Source: an uncultured Paracoccaceae bacterium
GTDB taxonomy: Bacteria > Pseudomonadota > Alphaproteobacteria > Rhodobacterales > Rhodobacteraceae
Direction: 5' to 3'
DNA length: 64,000 bases
Assembly (NCBI GenBank): GCA_947503775.1
Contig: CANNFE010000002.1
Coordinates: 62,001 to 126,000, forward strand
In this document: one piece after another, positions 1 to 8,270 of the stretch
Numbering within the stretch: the stretch's first letter is position 1
How the letters are laid out: each line of letters opens with the position of its first letter
The notes under the pieces: model-generated
Seen by the model: the letters and a program-made list of their open reading frames with translations, nothing else
Databases searched by the model: none
What the model was told of the DNA's origin: nothing
Program-made: the position numbers and the translations under genes

Positions 1-929
1 AAGTCGGGAGCGTCGAGCGGAATCGGCTCGAGCGGCAGGACCGGGCGGTTTTGCCCGGCGGTCCAGCCTGCATCAAAGGAGCGCATGAGGCGCCTGAGAT
101 CGCGAGGCTCGAGCGCACCGCTGACGAGGGCGCGGTCCGCGCGGGCCTTTTGTTCAGCGCGGAACAGGGCCCGTCGGGGGGCGGTGTCGATGCCCGGTTG
201 ATGTTTTCTGAGGAAAACCGCCTGGCTGGCCGCGATTTCAAAGAGATCGAGCGGCGTGCGGTCTCGGCGCCTGCGGCTGCTTTCGCGGTATCCGTGGTGC
301 ACTTCGGCCATGGGCACGATCGCGGTACGGGCATTGAGGGCGCCCAGTCGCAGATTGAGATCGCTTTCGTCCAGAAAAAAGTGAAACGCCGGATCGAAAC
401 CGCCCAGATCCGAAAGCATCACGCGCAGATACGCCATGTTGCAGCCTTCGGTCTTGATGCCATGACCGGGGCTCGGCTCGAGGATGACGGGGTCGGATCC
501 GGCCACCACGATGGGCGATGAGGTGCCGTCGGGGGCAATGTCGCGTGCGCGCCATTGATAGCTGATCCCGTTGCGCCCGCGCACGAAGCCCCCCGCGGCC
601 GAAATGGTCGGGCTGTCGAACGGTTCGGTCAGATGGGCGAGCCAGTAGGGTTCGGGGACGGCGTCGTCGTCGAGAAAGGCCAGGATCTCTCCGGCGGAGG
701 CGGCGATGCCCAGATTTCGGGCAGCCGCGATATTGGCCTCGTCGAAGGGGACGAGTTTGATGCGGCCTGTCCAGCCCATCGCCTCGACCGCAGCGATTCC
801 GGTGGGATCGGCCACGACGACGACTTCGAACGCATCGTAGATCACCTGCTCGAGGCCCGTCAGGCAGAGGCGCAAGGCCTCCGGGCGTTCGCGCGAGACG
901 ACGATGACGCTGACCGGCCGGGAGGTCAT
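1..929 (-). CDS. Glycosyltransferase family 2 (3' end outside window)
   Basis: Reading the minus strand from an ATG at 929 gives an open frame of about 309 residues that leaves the window at base 1 without a stop, so the C-terminus is missing. The N-terminus has the GT-A pattern of family 2: a beta strand followed by VSRERPEALRLCL, then a D-D-D metal and nucleotide-sugar motif (residues 87-89, in FLDDDAVPE) and a later FLDESDLNLR stretch (residues about 185-194) that fits the catalytic acidic motif. It should transfer a sugar from a nucleotide sugar in the cytoplasm; the substrate cannot be read. Its ATG overlaps the stop of kdsB (ATGA), so it is the third gene of a cysQ-kdsB-glycosyltransferase operon. 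That context suggests surface-polysaccharide synthesis. The family call is firm; the exact role is inference. Confidence 0.85.
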   Translation of the reverse strand, partial: MTSRPVSVIVVSRERPEALRLCLTGLEQVIYDAFEVVVVADPTGIAAVEAMGWTGRIKLVPFDEANIAAARNLGIAASAGEILAFLDDDAVPEPYWLAHLTEPFDSPTISAAGGFVRGRNGISYQWRARDIAPDGTSSPIVVAGSDPVILEPSPGHGIKTEGCNMAYLRVMLSDLGGFDPAFHFFLDESDLNLRLGALNARTAIVPMAEVHHGYRESSRRRRDRTPLDLFEIAASQAVFLRKHQPGIDTAPRRALFRAEQKARADRALVSGALEPRDLRRLMRSFDAGWTAGQNRPVLPLEPIPLDAPD

Positions 930-1726
930 TCCATTCCCATCTCGGCCATCATCGCCTCGATCCGGGGGATATCTTCGGGGTTGTTCAGCTCCCAGAAGAG
1001 GCGGCCCTTGGCTTTAACCTCCACGCAGGCGATGCGGCGGCCGTTTTCGAGAAAGCGGAGCTGTTCGAGCCCTTCGAGATCTTCGAGCGGGCCGGTCTGC
1101 CAGCCGGGGTAGCCTGCGAGGACATCGGCGCGGTAGGCATAGACGCCGACGTGATGGAAGACGGGCGTGGGATCGGCGGGAGCGTAGGTTTCCGAGACGA
1201 AAGGGATGACCTCTTTGGAAAAGTAGAGCGCGTGTCCGCCGGTTCCGAAGACCGCCGTCGTGCCGCCCACGCGCCCTGCCCTGCGGTCGGCCAGCAGATC
1301 CGACAGCGTCTTGCCATCGCAGCGCAAAACCGGAGTGGCCAGTTGTGCCTCGGGATCGACCTTGAGGGCCGCGACCAGATCTTCGATGAACCAGCTTGGG
1401 GTGAGCGGCGCATCGCCTTGGAGGTTGACGATGATCTCGTGATCACCGCCGAGGGCCTGATGCGCCTCGGCGCAGCGTTCGGTGCCGTTCCGGCAGGTTT
1501 CGGACGTCATGACGACCTCGGCGCCGAAGCCCTCTGCCGCGGCCTTGATCCGGTCGTCATCGGTCGCGACGACGACCTTGTCGATGCCTGCCACCGCGCG
1601 CGCGGCCAGCCAGGATCGTTCGATCAGGCTGCGCGATGTGCCGGAGGCGCCGCGCAGGGCGGCGAGCGGTTTTCCGGGATAGCGCGAGGAGGCGTAGCGG
1701 GCCGGAATGACGATGAGGACGGACAT
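926..1726 (-). CDS. kdsB: 3-deoxy-manno-octulosonate cytidylyltransferase
   Basis: Encodes 266 residues, close to the normal length for KdsB, which activates Kdo with CTP to CMP-Kdo for lipopolysaccharide or capsule. The N-terminus carries the nucleotidyltransferase loop IPARYASSRYPGKPLAAL (residues 7-24), then the QGD motif (residues 103-105) and the FHHVGVYAYR stretch near residue 190. The ATG at 1726 was chosen because the protein family begins at this IPAR strand and because it overlaps the stop of cysQ by ATGA; the longer upstream reading is arginine-rich and lies inside cysQ in another frame. Cytoplasmic. Co-transcription with a glycosyltransferase and its position near a capsule-export permease suggest service to a surface glycan. 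Related CMP-sugar synthetases that use other octulosonates cannot be excluded. Confidence 0.93.
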   Translation of the reverse strand: MSVLIVIPARYASSRYPGKPLAALRGASGTSRSLIERSWLAARAVAGIDKVVVATDDDRIKAAAEGFGAEVVMTSETCRNGTERCAEAHQALGGDHEIIVNLQGDAPLTPSWFIEDLVAALKVDPEAQLATPVLRCDGKTLSDLLADRRAGRVGGTTAVFGTGGHALYFSKEVIPFVSETYAPADPTPVFHHVGVYAYRADVLAGYPGWQTGPLEDLEGLEQLRFLENGRRIACVEVKAKGRLFWELNNPEDIPRIEAMMAEMGME

Positions 1727-2526
1727 CAGCCGGGCCTTTTCAGCTCGACCCCCGGCGCGTGGGCGATGAAGAACGGGTTGGCGAAATCGGCCTTGCCGTA
1801 GCGCAGCGGCGTATGGTCGTCGAAACGAATGACCGTGCCGCCTGCCCCGGCCAGAACGGCATGACCGGCGGCGGTGTCCCATTCCATGGTGCGGCCGATG
1901 CGGGGATAGAGGTCTGCTTCTCCAGTGGCGACGAGACAGAATTTTAGCGAGGAGCCGGCGCTTTTCGTCTCGTCGCTTTTGTAGTGCGCGAGATAGTCGT
2001 CGGTCGCCTGATCGCGGTGCGATTTGGAGGCGACGATCCTCAGCGCGTGATTGTCGGGGGTCGAGACCTTGATGGGGCGTGTTGCGCCGGGCTTTGCGGC
2101 GTTGAAGGGGCCCTCTTCCTCGACCGAAGCGCCGGCGGCGTCGGTGTAAAAGAGCCTATCCTTGGCGGGCGCGTAGACGATGCCGCGGATGGGAACGCCG
2201 CCCGAGACATAGGCGATGTTGACGGTGAAATCGCCGCGCCGCTTGATGAACTCTTTCGTGCCGTCCAGCGGATCGACGATCAGGAAGGTATCGCTCTGGA
2301 GGGCGTGGGTCTTGGACTGCTCTTCCGTAACCAGATCGACATCCGGGAAGGCTGCGCGCAAACCCGCCGAGATGATGTCGTCGGCGGCTTGGTCGGCCTT
2401 GGTCACGGGGCTTTCGTCGTCTTTGAGATCGACGCCAAAATCATCTTCGCCGTATATTTCCATGATCTTTTCGCCCGCCTCGATCGACAGGCGGCGGGTT
2501 ACGTCCATCAGTTTCTCGAAGTCCAT
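1726..2526 (-). CDS. cysQ: 3'(2'),5'-bisphosphate nucleotidase CysQ
   Basis: A 266-residue protein of the inositol-monophosphatase superfamily. Metal-binding motif A is DPLDGTKEF (residues 85-93) and motif B is WDTAAGH (residues 216-222), with EE at 68-69 as the further metal ligand. CysQ hydrolyses 3'-phosphoadenosine 5'-phosphate to AMP and so removes the product of sulfotransferase and PAPS-reductase reactions. The KEF ending of motif A is more typical of CysQ than of inositol monophosphatase. The start at 2526 (MDFEKLMDV) was preferred to a longer reading because it aligns with the family; an AGAGG sequence lies upstream at somewhat long spacing. It is the first gene of an operon with kdsB and a glycosyltransferase, which would suit a sulfated polysaccharide, though no sulfotransferase is visible here. 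Confidence 0.92.
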   Translation of the reverse strand: MDFEKLMDVTRRLSIEAGEKIMEIYGEDDFGVDLKDDESPVTKADQAADDIISAGLRAAFPDVDLVTEEQSKTHALQSDTFLIVDPLDGTKEFIKRRGDFTVNIAYVSGGVPIRGIVYAPAKDRLFYTDAAGASVEEEGPFNAAKPGATRPIKVSTPDNHALRIVASKSHRDQATDDYLAHYKSDETKSAGSSLKFCLVATGEADLYPRIGRTMEWDTAAGHAVLAGAGGTVIRFDDHTPLRYGKADFANPFFIAHAPGVELKRPG

Positions 2527-2658
2527 GGGGAGCCGCCTCTCGTGAACGTGCAATTGTCAGATCCGAACCAAATCCTTATGATTGGCCGTCAATGGTTCAG
2601 CAAGATATTGATGCGACCATGATCCAACCGCCGCCTATCGCAGGATAAATCGCCGCCC

Positions 2659-3480
2659 GTGTTCGAACAGTCTCGCCCAGATACAAAGACGCAGTCCGCC
2701 CTGGGCCTGATGGAGCTGATCTATCATTCGACCGTGCGCGAGATTCGCAAGGGTCACAGCAATGCAGTGATCGGGCTGCTTTTGAATGTGGTTCAGACGC
2801 TGACGCTGGTCTTCGCGTTCTACCTGCTTTTCGTCATTCTCGGCATCCGGGGATCCCCGATCCGGGGCGATTTCCTGCTCTATATCATGTCAGGGATCTT
2901 TGTTTTCATCACGCATGTTAAGACGGTCAGTGCTGTCATCGGGGCAGAGGGTCCGTCATCGCCGATGATGAAACATGCGCCGATGAACACGATCGTCTCG
3001 ATCACGGCGGCGGCGTTCGGCCAGCTTTACACTCAGATCCTGTCGGTCGCGATCGTGCTTTATCTTTACCATATCGCGTTTCAGCCGATCACGATCCACG
3101 ATCCTGCCGGTGCGGCGGGGATCCTTTTTCTGGCATGGTTCACGGGTGTCGCGGTGGGGGTGATGTTCGTGTCGGTCAAGCCGTGGGCGCCGCAATTCGT
3201 GAATGTGGCGTCGACGGTTTACAACCGGGTCAACATGATCGCGTCGGGAAAGATGTTCGTGGCCAACCAGCTTCCCAGCCGGGAGCTGAACCTCTTTGAC
3301 TGGAACCCGCTGTTTCACATCATCGATCAGGGGCGCGGATTTTTGTTTCTCAATTACAGCCCGCGCTACACCTTCATCGATTATCCGATCAAGGCGGGTA
3401 TCGTCCTGATCATGCTGGGACTGATGGCGGAGTTCTATACGCGCAAGTCGGCCTCTGCGTCCTGGGATGCGAGCCGGTAG
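2659..3480 (+). CDS. ABC-2 type permease, capsule polysaccharide export (KpsM-like)
   Basis: A 273-residue membrane protein starting at GTG 2659. A soluble N-terminus of about 40 residues is followed by six hydrophobic segments, roughly at residues 45-65, 72-90, 110-135, 150-175, 180-200 and 245-265. Size and spacing match the permease of ABC exporters for polysaccharides and polyol phosphates, which moves lipid-linked capsule chains across the inner membrane with an ATPase partner. No ATPase, KpsE or KpsD gene lies beside it: upstream is the divergent cysQ, and 13 bases downstream is the convergent end of an unrelated gene. The permease therefore looks orphaned here, with its partner perhaps elsewhere. 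The nearest purine-rich site, AGGA, is about 13 bases before the GTG, so the start is uncertain. Confidence 0.8.
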   Translation: MFEQSRPDTKTQSALGLMELIYHSTVREIRKGHSNAVIGLLLNVVQTLTLVFAFYLLFVILGIRGSPIRGDFLLYIMSGIFVFITHVKTVSAVIGAEGPSSPMMKHAPMNTIVSITAAAFGQLYTQILSVAIVLYLYHIAFQPITIHDPAGAAGILFLAWFTGVAVGVMFVSVKPWAPQFVNVASTVYNRVNMIASGKMFVANQLPSRELNLFDWNPLFHIIDQGRGFLFLNYSPRYTFIDYPIKAGIVLIMLGLMAEFYTRKSASASWDASR

Positions 3481-3493
3481 GAACCTCAATCCG

Positions 3494-5128
3494 TCAGTTT
3501 GGCGGATGGGCGCGGCGTATCACCGGGCTGGCGATCCGGTCGTTGATCGGGATATCCCAGACAGCGGCCGTACCGGAGGCGGCAAAAGCCTGCATCAGGT
3601 CCGGAAGCGCGGCAAGATCGGTTACGGTCTCTCCCCCGATGCCGAAGCCTTTCGCGATGGCGGCAAGATCGGTCCGGCCGAAAACGGCGCCTTCGTCGGA
3701 GAGACCTTCGGCGCGGAGCTTGTGGATCTCGGATCCGTAGGCGCCGTCGTTCAGGGCGACGATCAGGATGTTCATGTTATGACGGCGGATGGTTTCAAGC
3801 TCCTGGATATGCATCAGGAGGCTGCCATCTCCGTCGAACATGACGACCGGCACATCCGGTCGGGCGAGGGCGACGCCCATGGCAAAGGAGATGCCGTTGC
3901 CGATCGCGCCAAATTCGCGGATCGTCAGGAACTCCTCGTAGGGGCGGCGGGGCATATGGGCGGCGTAGTAAGAGCAGTGGCCCGATGAATTGACGAGTTG
4001 CCAGCCTTGGGGCAGCGCGGCGTCGAGCGCCGTAATGACGTCGCGGGGGTCATGGGTGCCGGGTCGGGGATCGGCAGGGGCGCTGTCGGCGGGACGTGTG
4101 GCGATGGCCGCGGCCAGATCTGAGCTGCGGCGTTCGGCGGGGCGCGCGGGCAGGACATCAAGAAGCGCTTCGACGCCCAGGCGGGCATCGGCGCGCAGAT
4201 GCGACTGGGCGGCGACGCGGCCCTGACTGATCGCAACGGGGTCGACATCGATCTGCAGGACCTCCGCCTTCGGCCAGAGCTTGCCGCCATCGGAATTGTG
4301 TTTGGCGAGAGAGCCACCGACTGCGATGATGAGGTCGGCCTCGGCGCAGACCTCCCAGGCGAGATCGGTGGCGAAGCCGCCAAGGATCCCCAGGCTGAAC
4401 GGATCATCATGAAAAAGACCGCGGGCCGGAAGGGTCGTGCCGAGGGGCGCGTCGCAGCGTTCGGCGAGGTCGCGGCAGGCCTCGGCGGCGTGGGTGGCGC
4501 CGAGGCCTGCCATGACGACAATCCTGTCGGCGGAGGCGATCCTTTGGGCCGCCAGAGCGACGTCATCGGGATGGGGCGGCATCGGAGAGGGGTTTGGAAG
4601 TAGCTCGTGAGACGGCGCGGAAAGGGGCGCTTCGGGAGCTTCGAGATCCTGCAGATCGAACGGGATGCCGAGGACGACCGGGCGTCGCTCGCGCCGGGCC
4701 TGAAGAAAGGCGTCGCGGGTGGCGGTGGCGAGCCGGTTCGGCGCATGGATAGGGATGTAGGCCGCGCCGGTCGCTGCGACGAGCGGTGCCTGGTCGATCT
4801 GCTGGTTGTACCAGGACACCTTGAGCGGCGGTTCTCCGGCGATGACGACGAGGGGCAGATGCGCGCGGACGGCGGCGGGAAGGGCGGTCATCAGCTGGGT
4901 CAGGCCCGGGCCGCAGGTGACGGTGGCAAGACCCATATTGCCGGTTTTGCGGGCGTAGGCCATGGCGGCGGCGACGGCGCAGTGCTCGTGCCGGACGTAG
5001 ATCATGGTGCATCCGGTCTCGGACAGGCGGGTGGCGAAGTTCATGTTCGCATCGCCCAGAAGGCTGAAACAAGTGCCGATCTTTTCCTGGGCGACGACGT
5101 CGGCGAGCAGATCAAAATTGTGTCTCAC
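3494..5128 (-). CDS. Thiamine-diphosphate-dependent enzyme, acetolactate synthase/decarboxylase family
   Basis: A 544-residue protein with the three-domain layout of 2-oxoacid decarboxylases and acetolactate synthases. The N-terminal domain has the cofactor-activating glutamate (E48, in YVRHEHCAVAAAMA). The central domain has a Rossmann-like stretch, and the C-terminal domain has the TPP and Mg2+ motif from GDGS (433-436) to the asparagine at 460, followed by DGAYG. It should cleave or decarboxylate a 2-oxo acid, but the substrate cannot be read. Its GTG start at 5128 overlaps the stop of the PrpF-like gene (GTGA), so it is the last gene of tctC-tctAB-prpF-like-TPP. This context suggests a step in breakdown of an imported tricarboxylate rather than branched-chain amino-acid synthesis, since no ilvN-type small subunit follows. 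Substrate assignment is inference. Confidence 0.85.
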   Translation of the reverse strand: MRHNFDLLADVVAQEKIGTCFSLLGDANMNFATRLSETGCTMIYVRHEHCAVAAAMAYARKTGNMGLATVTCGPGLTQLMTALPAAVRAHLPLVVIAGEPPLKVSWYNQQIDQAPLVAATGAAYIPIHAPNRLATATRDAFLQARRERRPVVLGIPFDLQDLEAPEAPLSAPSHELLPNPSPMPPHPDDVALAAQRIASADRIVVMAGLGATHAAEACRDLAERCDAPLGTTLPARGLFHDDPFSLGILGGFATDLAWEVCAEADLIIAVGGSLAKHNSDGGKLWPKAEVLQIDVDPVAISQGRVAAQSHLRADARLGVEALLDVLPARPAERRSSDLAAAIATRPADSAPADPRPGTHDPRDVITALDAALPQGWQLVNSSGHCSYYAAHMPRRPYEEFLTIREFGAIGNGISFAMGVALARPDVPVVMFDGDGSLLMHIQELETIRRHNMNILIVALNDGAYGSEIHKLRAEGLSDEGAVFGRTDLAAIAKGFGIGGETVTDLAALPDLMQAFAASGTAAVWDIPINDRIASPVIRRAHPPN

Positions 5129-6216
5129 GACAGGATGTCCTTTGGGATCATGACCTCTCCGCGCGCGATGAGGCGGGCGGTACGGGTCACGCCGGCGGAG
5201 ATGAAGTCGAAGCCATCGGTGGTGTCATAGTGGACGTGGACGTCCATGAGGCCGGAGGGATGCTCGATTTGCACGGTGAGGGGGGAGGGGCGTGGCGTCA
5301 TCAGGCCCTCGGCCACGGTGCCGGGTGCGAGGGCGCAGGCGGCGAGGCATTGCCCGCCAGTGATGGCGAGCGTCGGGTGGGTCGTCCACGGCATGAAGTA
5401 GCGGGCGGCGAAGTCGCCCCCGGCAAGGGCGGGCGCGATGAGGCCTATTTTGGGGATGACGGAGGCGCTGACATCGCCGAAGCCCATGCGCTCTCCGGCT
5501 TTGAGGCGCAGCGTTTCAAGGCGGGTGAAGAGATCTGCGTTGTCATCGAGATCGGCCTGACTTTCGTAGCCGGTGATCCCGAGATCGGCGGCGCGGGCGA
5601 TCATCATCGGCATCGCGACGTCGATGAGCGTGGTCTCGGTCCCGTCGATGACGTCGATTGGATTGCCCGTCGGGAAAAACTTGCCGGTGCGTGCGCCGGT
5701 GACCTTGGTGAAGGTCATGGCGACAGGCGCTGCGGTGCCGGGGACGCCGTCTATGGCAGTGTCTCCGGCATAGGTGACGGCGCCGCCCGGGGTCTGGACG
5801 TCGACATGGACGATCGCCCCTGTGTTCACGGCCCGGATCCGGACGGGGGTGATATCACCGCTCGTGGGGACGAGGCCCATTTCGATGGCGGCGGGGCCCA
5901 CACCGACGAGGACGTTTCCGCATGTAGGCTTGTAGTCGACCTCGTGCTTTTCGACGGCGACCTGCGCGAAGAAGTAATCGACATCGGCCTCGGGATCGTC
6001 GGAGAGGCTGAGCATGCCGACCTTTGTGGTCGTCGCGTTGCCGCCGCCGAGGCCGTCGATATTGCGAGGATGGCCGCCGCCCATGGCTGCGATGAGGACC
6101 TTTGACAGGGCGTCGCGATCCTCGGGCAGGTCCGAGCGGTGGAAGACGGCTCCGCGCGAGGTGCCGCCGCGCATGAGAAGGAACGGGATCGGGGTCTGGG
6201 TCAAGTGAAAGGCCAT
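5125..6216 (-). CDS. PrpF/DUF453-family isomerase (aconitate or oxalomesaconate type)
   Basis: Encodes 363 residues. The N-terminal motif FLLMRGGTSRGAVFH (residues about 11-25) and the later CGNVLVGVGP stretch are typical of the PrpF family, whose two halves share a diaminopimelate-epimerase-like fold. Known members shift or isomerise a double bond in unsaturated tricarboxylates: PrpF on 2-methylaconitate, GalD/LigU on 4-oxalomesaconate, and methylitaconate isomerase. The ATG at 6216 was chosen because a longer in-frame reading is arginine/proline-rich and runs back through tctAB; the start overlaps the tctAB stop by 16 bases. It is co-transcribed with the transporter and the TPP enzyme. Family membership is clear. 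Which unsaturated acid it handles is not, and the annotation 4-oxalomesaconate tautomerase should not be taken literally without the rest of that pathway, which is absent. Confidence 0.85.
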   Translation of the reverse strand: MAFHLTQTPIPFLLMRGGTSRGAVFHRSDLPEDRDALSKVLIAAMGGGHPRNIDGLGGGNATTTKVGMLSLSDDPEADVDYFFAQVAVEKHEVDYKPTCGNVLVGVGPAAIEMGLVPTSGDITPVRIRAVNTGAIVHVDVQTPGGAVTYAGDTAIDGVPGTAAPVAMTFTKVTGARTGKFFPTGNPIDVIDGTETTLIDVAMPMMIARAADLGITGYESQADLDDNADLFTRLETLRLKAGERMGFGDVSASVIPKIGLIAPALAGGDFAARYFMPWTTHPTLAITGGQCLAACALAPGTVAEGLMTPRPSPLTVQIEHPSGLMDVHVHYDTTDGFDFISAGVTRTARLIARGEVMIPKDILS

Positions 6217-8216
6217 GGAAGATCGAAGATCGATTGCAGAAGGCCCGGCGGGAAGTCGCGGTTGAGCGTGTAGGCGAAGCCGAGGATCGCGGCGATGCCG
6301 AGCGTGGACAGGATCAGCGTGCGGGCCCAGCCGAGGCCCGCGCGGATGCGGAAGAACGCCAGAAAGAAGAGGCCCAGCGCAAGGATGAAGCCAAGGAGCG
6401 AGGAGAGCAGCAGAAGCCCGCCGAACCAGCCGAGCGTGGACCACAGGCCGTGAGGGGCCTGCGCGTCTTCTCCGGCGGCTTCGCGGTCGGCGAAGACGTC
6501 GTCGCCCTCGGGCGCGCGGATCATGCGGATCAGGACGAGACAGAGTGCGATGATCCCGACGGTTGCGATGGTCAGCGGGAAGATTTTGTCGGAGGTTAGG
6601 CGGATCATGTAGGCGTTGACCCACGCCGTGACGGTGTAGGCGAGCAGGACCAGCAGGAAGATCAGCGGCGCACGTTTGGCGCCGGTTTCGACCTCGCCTT
6701 CGGAGCGGATCTGTTTGGCCTGCTTGAGGCCGAGAAAGATGGAGATCAGCGTGAAGACAAGGATCACGATAACGATGGGCGAGGCGACATAGGCCAAGCC
6801 CGCCTCGAAGCTGTCGCGGAACCGGAAACTGGCGATCTGGTGCGCCTGATTGGCGAACTTCTCGGCCGGGTGCGACAGGACGAAGCCGATCAGGAAGGCT
6901 GGGCGCGACCAGTCGAAGCGGCGCAGGAAGATGCCGAGAAGCCCGATGGTGAAGAGCGCGACGAGATCGCCGAGGCTTTGGCGGGACTGGAAGGCCGCGA
7001 AGGCGATCATCATGAAGAGGAACGGCGCCAGAAGCGAGAAGCGGATCGTTGTTAGCTTGGCGATACCGCCGGAGAGCGCGATGCAGAGGCAGGCTCCGAA
7101 GACGTTGGCAAGAGCGAGCGACCAGACGACGGTGTAGGTGATGTCGAGGTTGTTCTGGATCAGCTGGGGACCGGCGTCGAAGCCCAGAAGGCCCAGGCCC
7201 CCTATGAAGACCGCCATGGAGCCGGAGCCCGGGATGCCGAAGATCAGGGTTGGGACGAGGCCGCCGCCCTCCTTGGCGTTGTTCGAGCTTTCGGGGCCGA
7301 TGACGCCGCGGATCTCACCCGAGCCGAACTGGCTTTTGTCTTTGCTGCTTTGCACGGCGTGGCCGTAGGCGATCCAATCGACGACGGATCCGCCGAGGCC
7401 CGGGATCACCCCGACAATGACACCGATGACCGAGCAGCGGACGGAGAGCCAGATATTGGCCCACCAGTCGCGCACGCCCTTGAGCCAGCCTGCGCCGAGC
7501 GAAGCTTCGCGCGAAATGGATTTGTCCTGTCTGAGGAGGCTGAGGATCTCGGGGATGGCGAAGATGCCGAGCCCGACGATGACGAGGCGGATACCATCGG
7601 TGAGATAGGGGATGTCATAGGTCGCCATGCGCAGACTGCCGCCCGCGCCCGCCTCGCCGATCGTGCCGACGAGCAGGCCAAGGCAGGCGGCAGCCAGACC
7701 CTTGAGCGGCAGGCGGCCTGCGAGGATCGCGACCATGGACAGGCCGAGGATCGTGATGGCCAGCATCTCGGGCGTGCCGAAGGCGAGGACGAGCGGGCGG
7801 GCGATCAGGATGAAGAAAGTGAGGACGGTTGCACCGATCAACCCGCCAAAAAGCGAGGCGGCGAAGGCGGCGGAGAGGGCGCGCGCGGCCTCTCCCTTTC
7901 GGGCGAGCGGGAAGCCGTCGAGGACGGTGGCCTGCGAGGAGGACGAGCCGGGAATGCCCATCAGGACACTGGCGAAGGTGTCGGAGGTGGGAACGACGGC
8001 GATCAGACCGACCATCAGGGCAAGGCCGGAGACGGGGTCCATGCCGAACATGAAGGGCAGGACCAAGCTGAGGCCCGCGATCCCGCCGAGGCCGGGGAAG
8101 ACCCCGACCGACAGTCCCAGAAGGACGCCCGTCATCAGAAAGAGGATCTGGCTGGGCTGCAGGATGAGCGAAAACGCCTCGTGCAGTGCCGGAAGCGCCG
8201 TGGTCAGGATGTCCAT
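6201..8216 (-). CDS. tctA: Tripartite tricarboxylate transporter, fused TctA-TctB
   Basis: A 671-residue inner-membrane protein. Residues 1 to about 500 are TctA: many hydrophobic segments, the glycine-rich repeat GVFPGLGGIAGLSL near residue 38 and its counterpart GVIPGLGGSVVDWIAYG near residue 270, and the GIPGS motifs near 88 and 330. TctA proteins are normally about 500 residues. The remaining ~170 residues, after a short charged linker (KQIRSEGEVETGAK), contain about four more hydrophobic segments that fit the small subunit TctB, usually a separate gene. The fusion is direct, with no stop between. It should form the Na+ or H+ coupled uptake channel fed by TctC, whose gene lies just upstream behind a hairpin. 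ATG 8216. The TctA call is firm; the TctB call rests on size, topology and the absence of a separate tctB. Confidence 0.9.
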   Translation of the reverse strand: MDILTTALPALHEAFSLILQPSQILFLMTGVLLGLSVGVFPGLGGIAGLSLVLPFMFGMDPVSGLALMVGLIAVVPTSDTFASVLMGIPGSSSSQATVLDGFPLARKGEAARALSAAFAASLFGGLIGATVLTFFILIARPLVLAFGTPEMLAITILGLSMVAILAGRLPLKGLAAACLGLLVGTIGEAGAGGSLRMATYDIPYLTDGIRLVIVGLGIFAIPEILSLLRQDKSISREASLGAGWLKGVRDWWANIWLSVRCSVIGVIVGVIPGLGGSVVDWIAYGHAVQSSKDKSQFGSGEIRGVIGPESSNNAKEGGGLVPTLIFGIPGSGSMAVFIGGLGLLGFDAGPQLIQNNLDITYTVVWSLALANVFGACLCIALSGGIAKLTTIRFSLLAPFLFMMIAFAAFQSRQSLGDLVALFTIGLLGIFLRRFDWSRPAFLIGFVLSHPAEKFANQAHQIASFRFRDSFEAGLAYVASPIVIVILVFTLISIFLGLKQAKQIRSEGEVETGAKRAPLIFLLVLLAYTVTAWVNAYMIRLTSDKIFPLTIATVGIIALCLVLIRMIRAPEGDDVFADREAAGEDAQAPHGLWSTLGWFGGLLLLSSLLGFILALGLFFLAFFRIRAGLGWARTLILSTLGIAAILGFAYTLNRDFPPGLLQSIFDLPWPFT

Positions 8217-8229
8217 GGGATGTCTTTCG

Positions 8230-8263
8230 AAAAAGGGGACCCCCGCCCGATCAGGCGAGGGTC
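8230..8263 (-). terminator. Hairpin and U-run between tctC and tctAB
   Basis: On the minus strand, just after the tctC stop, GACCCTCGCC pairs with GGCGGGGGTC (10 base pairs with one G-T wobble) across a 6-base loop, and CCCTTTTT follows. This has the form of an intrinsic terminator or partial attenuator. In an operon for a binding-protein transporter it would let more receptor than membrane subunit be made. Functional strength is not known. Confidence 0.7.
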
Positions 8264-8270
8264 ACGGCGC

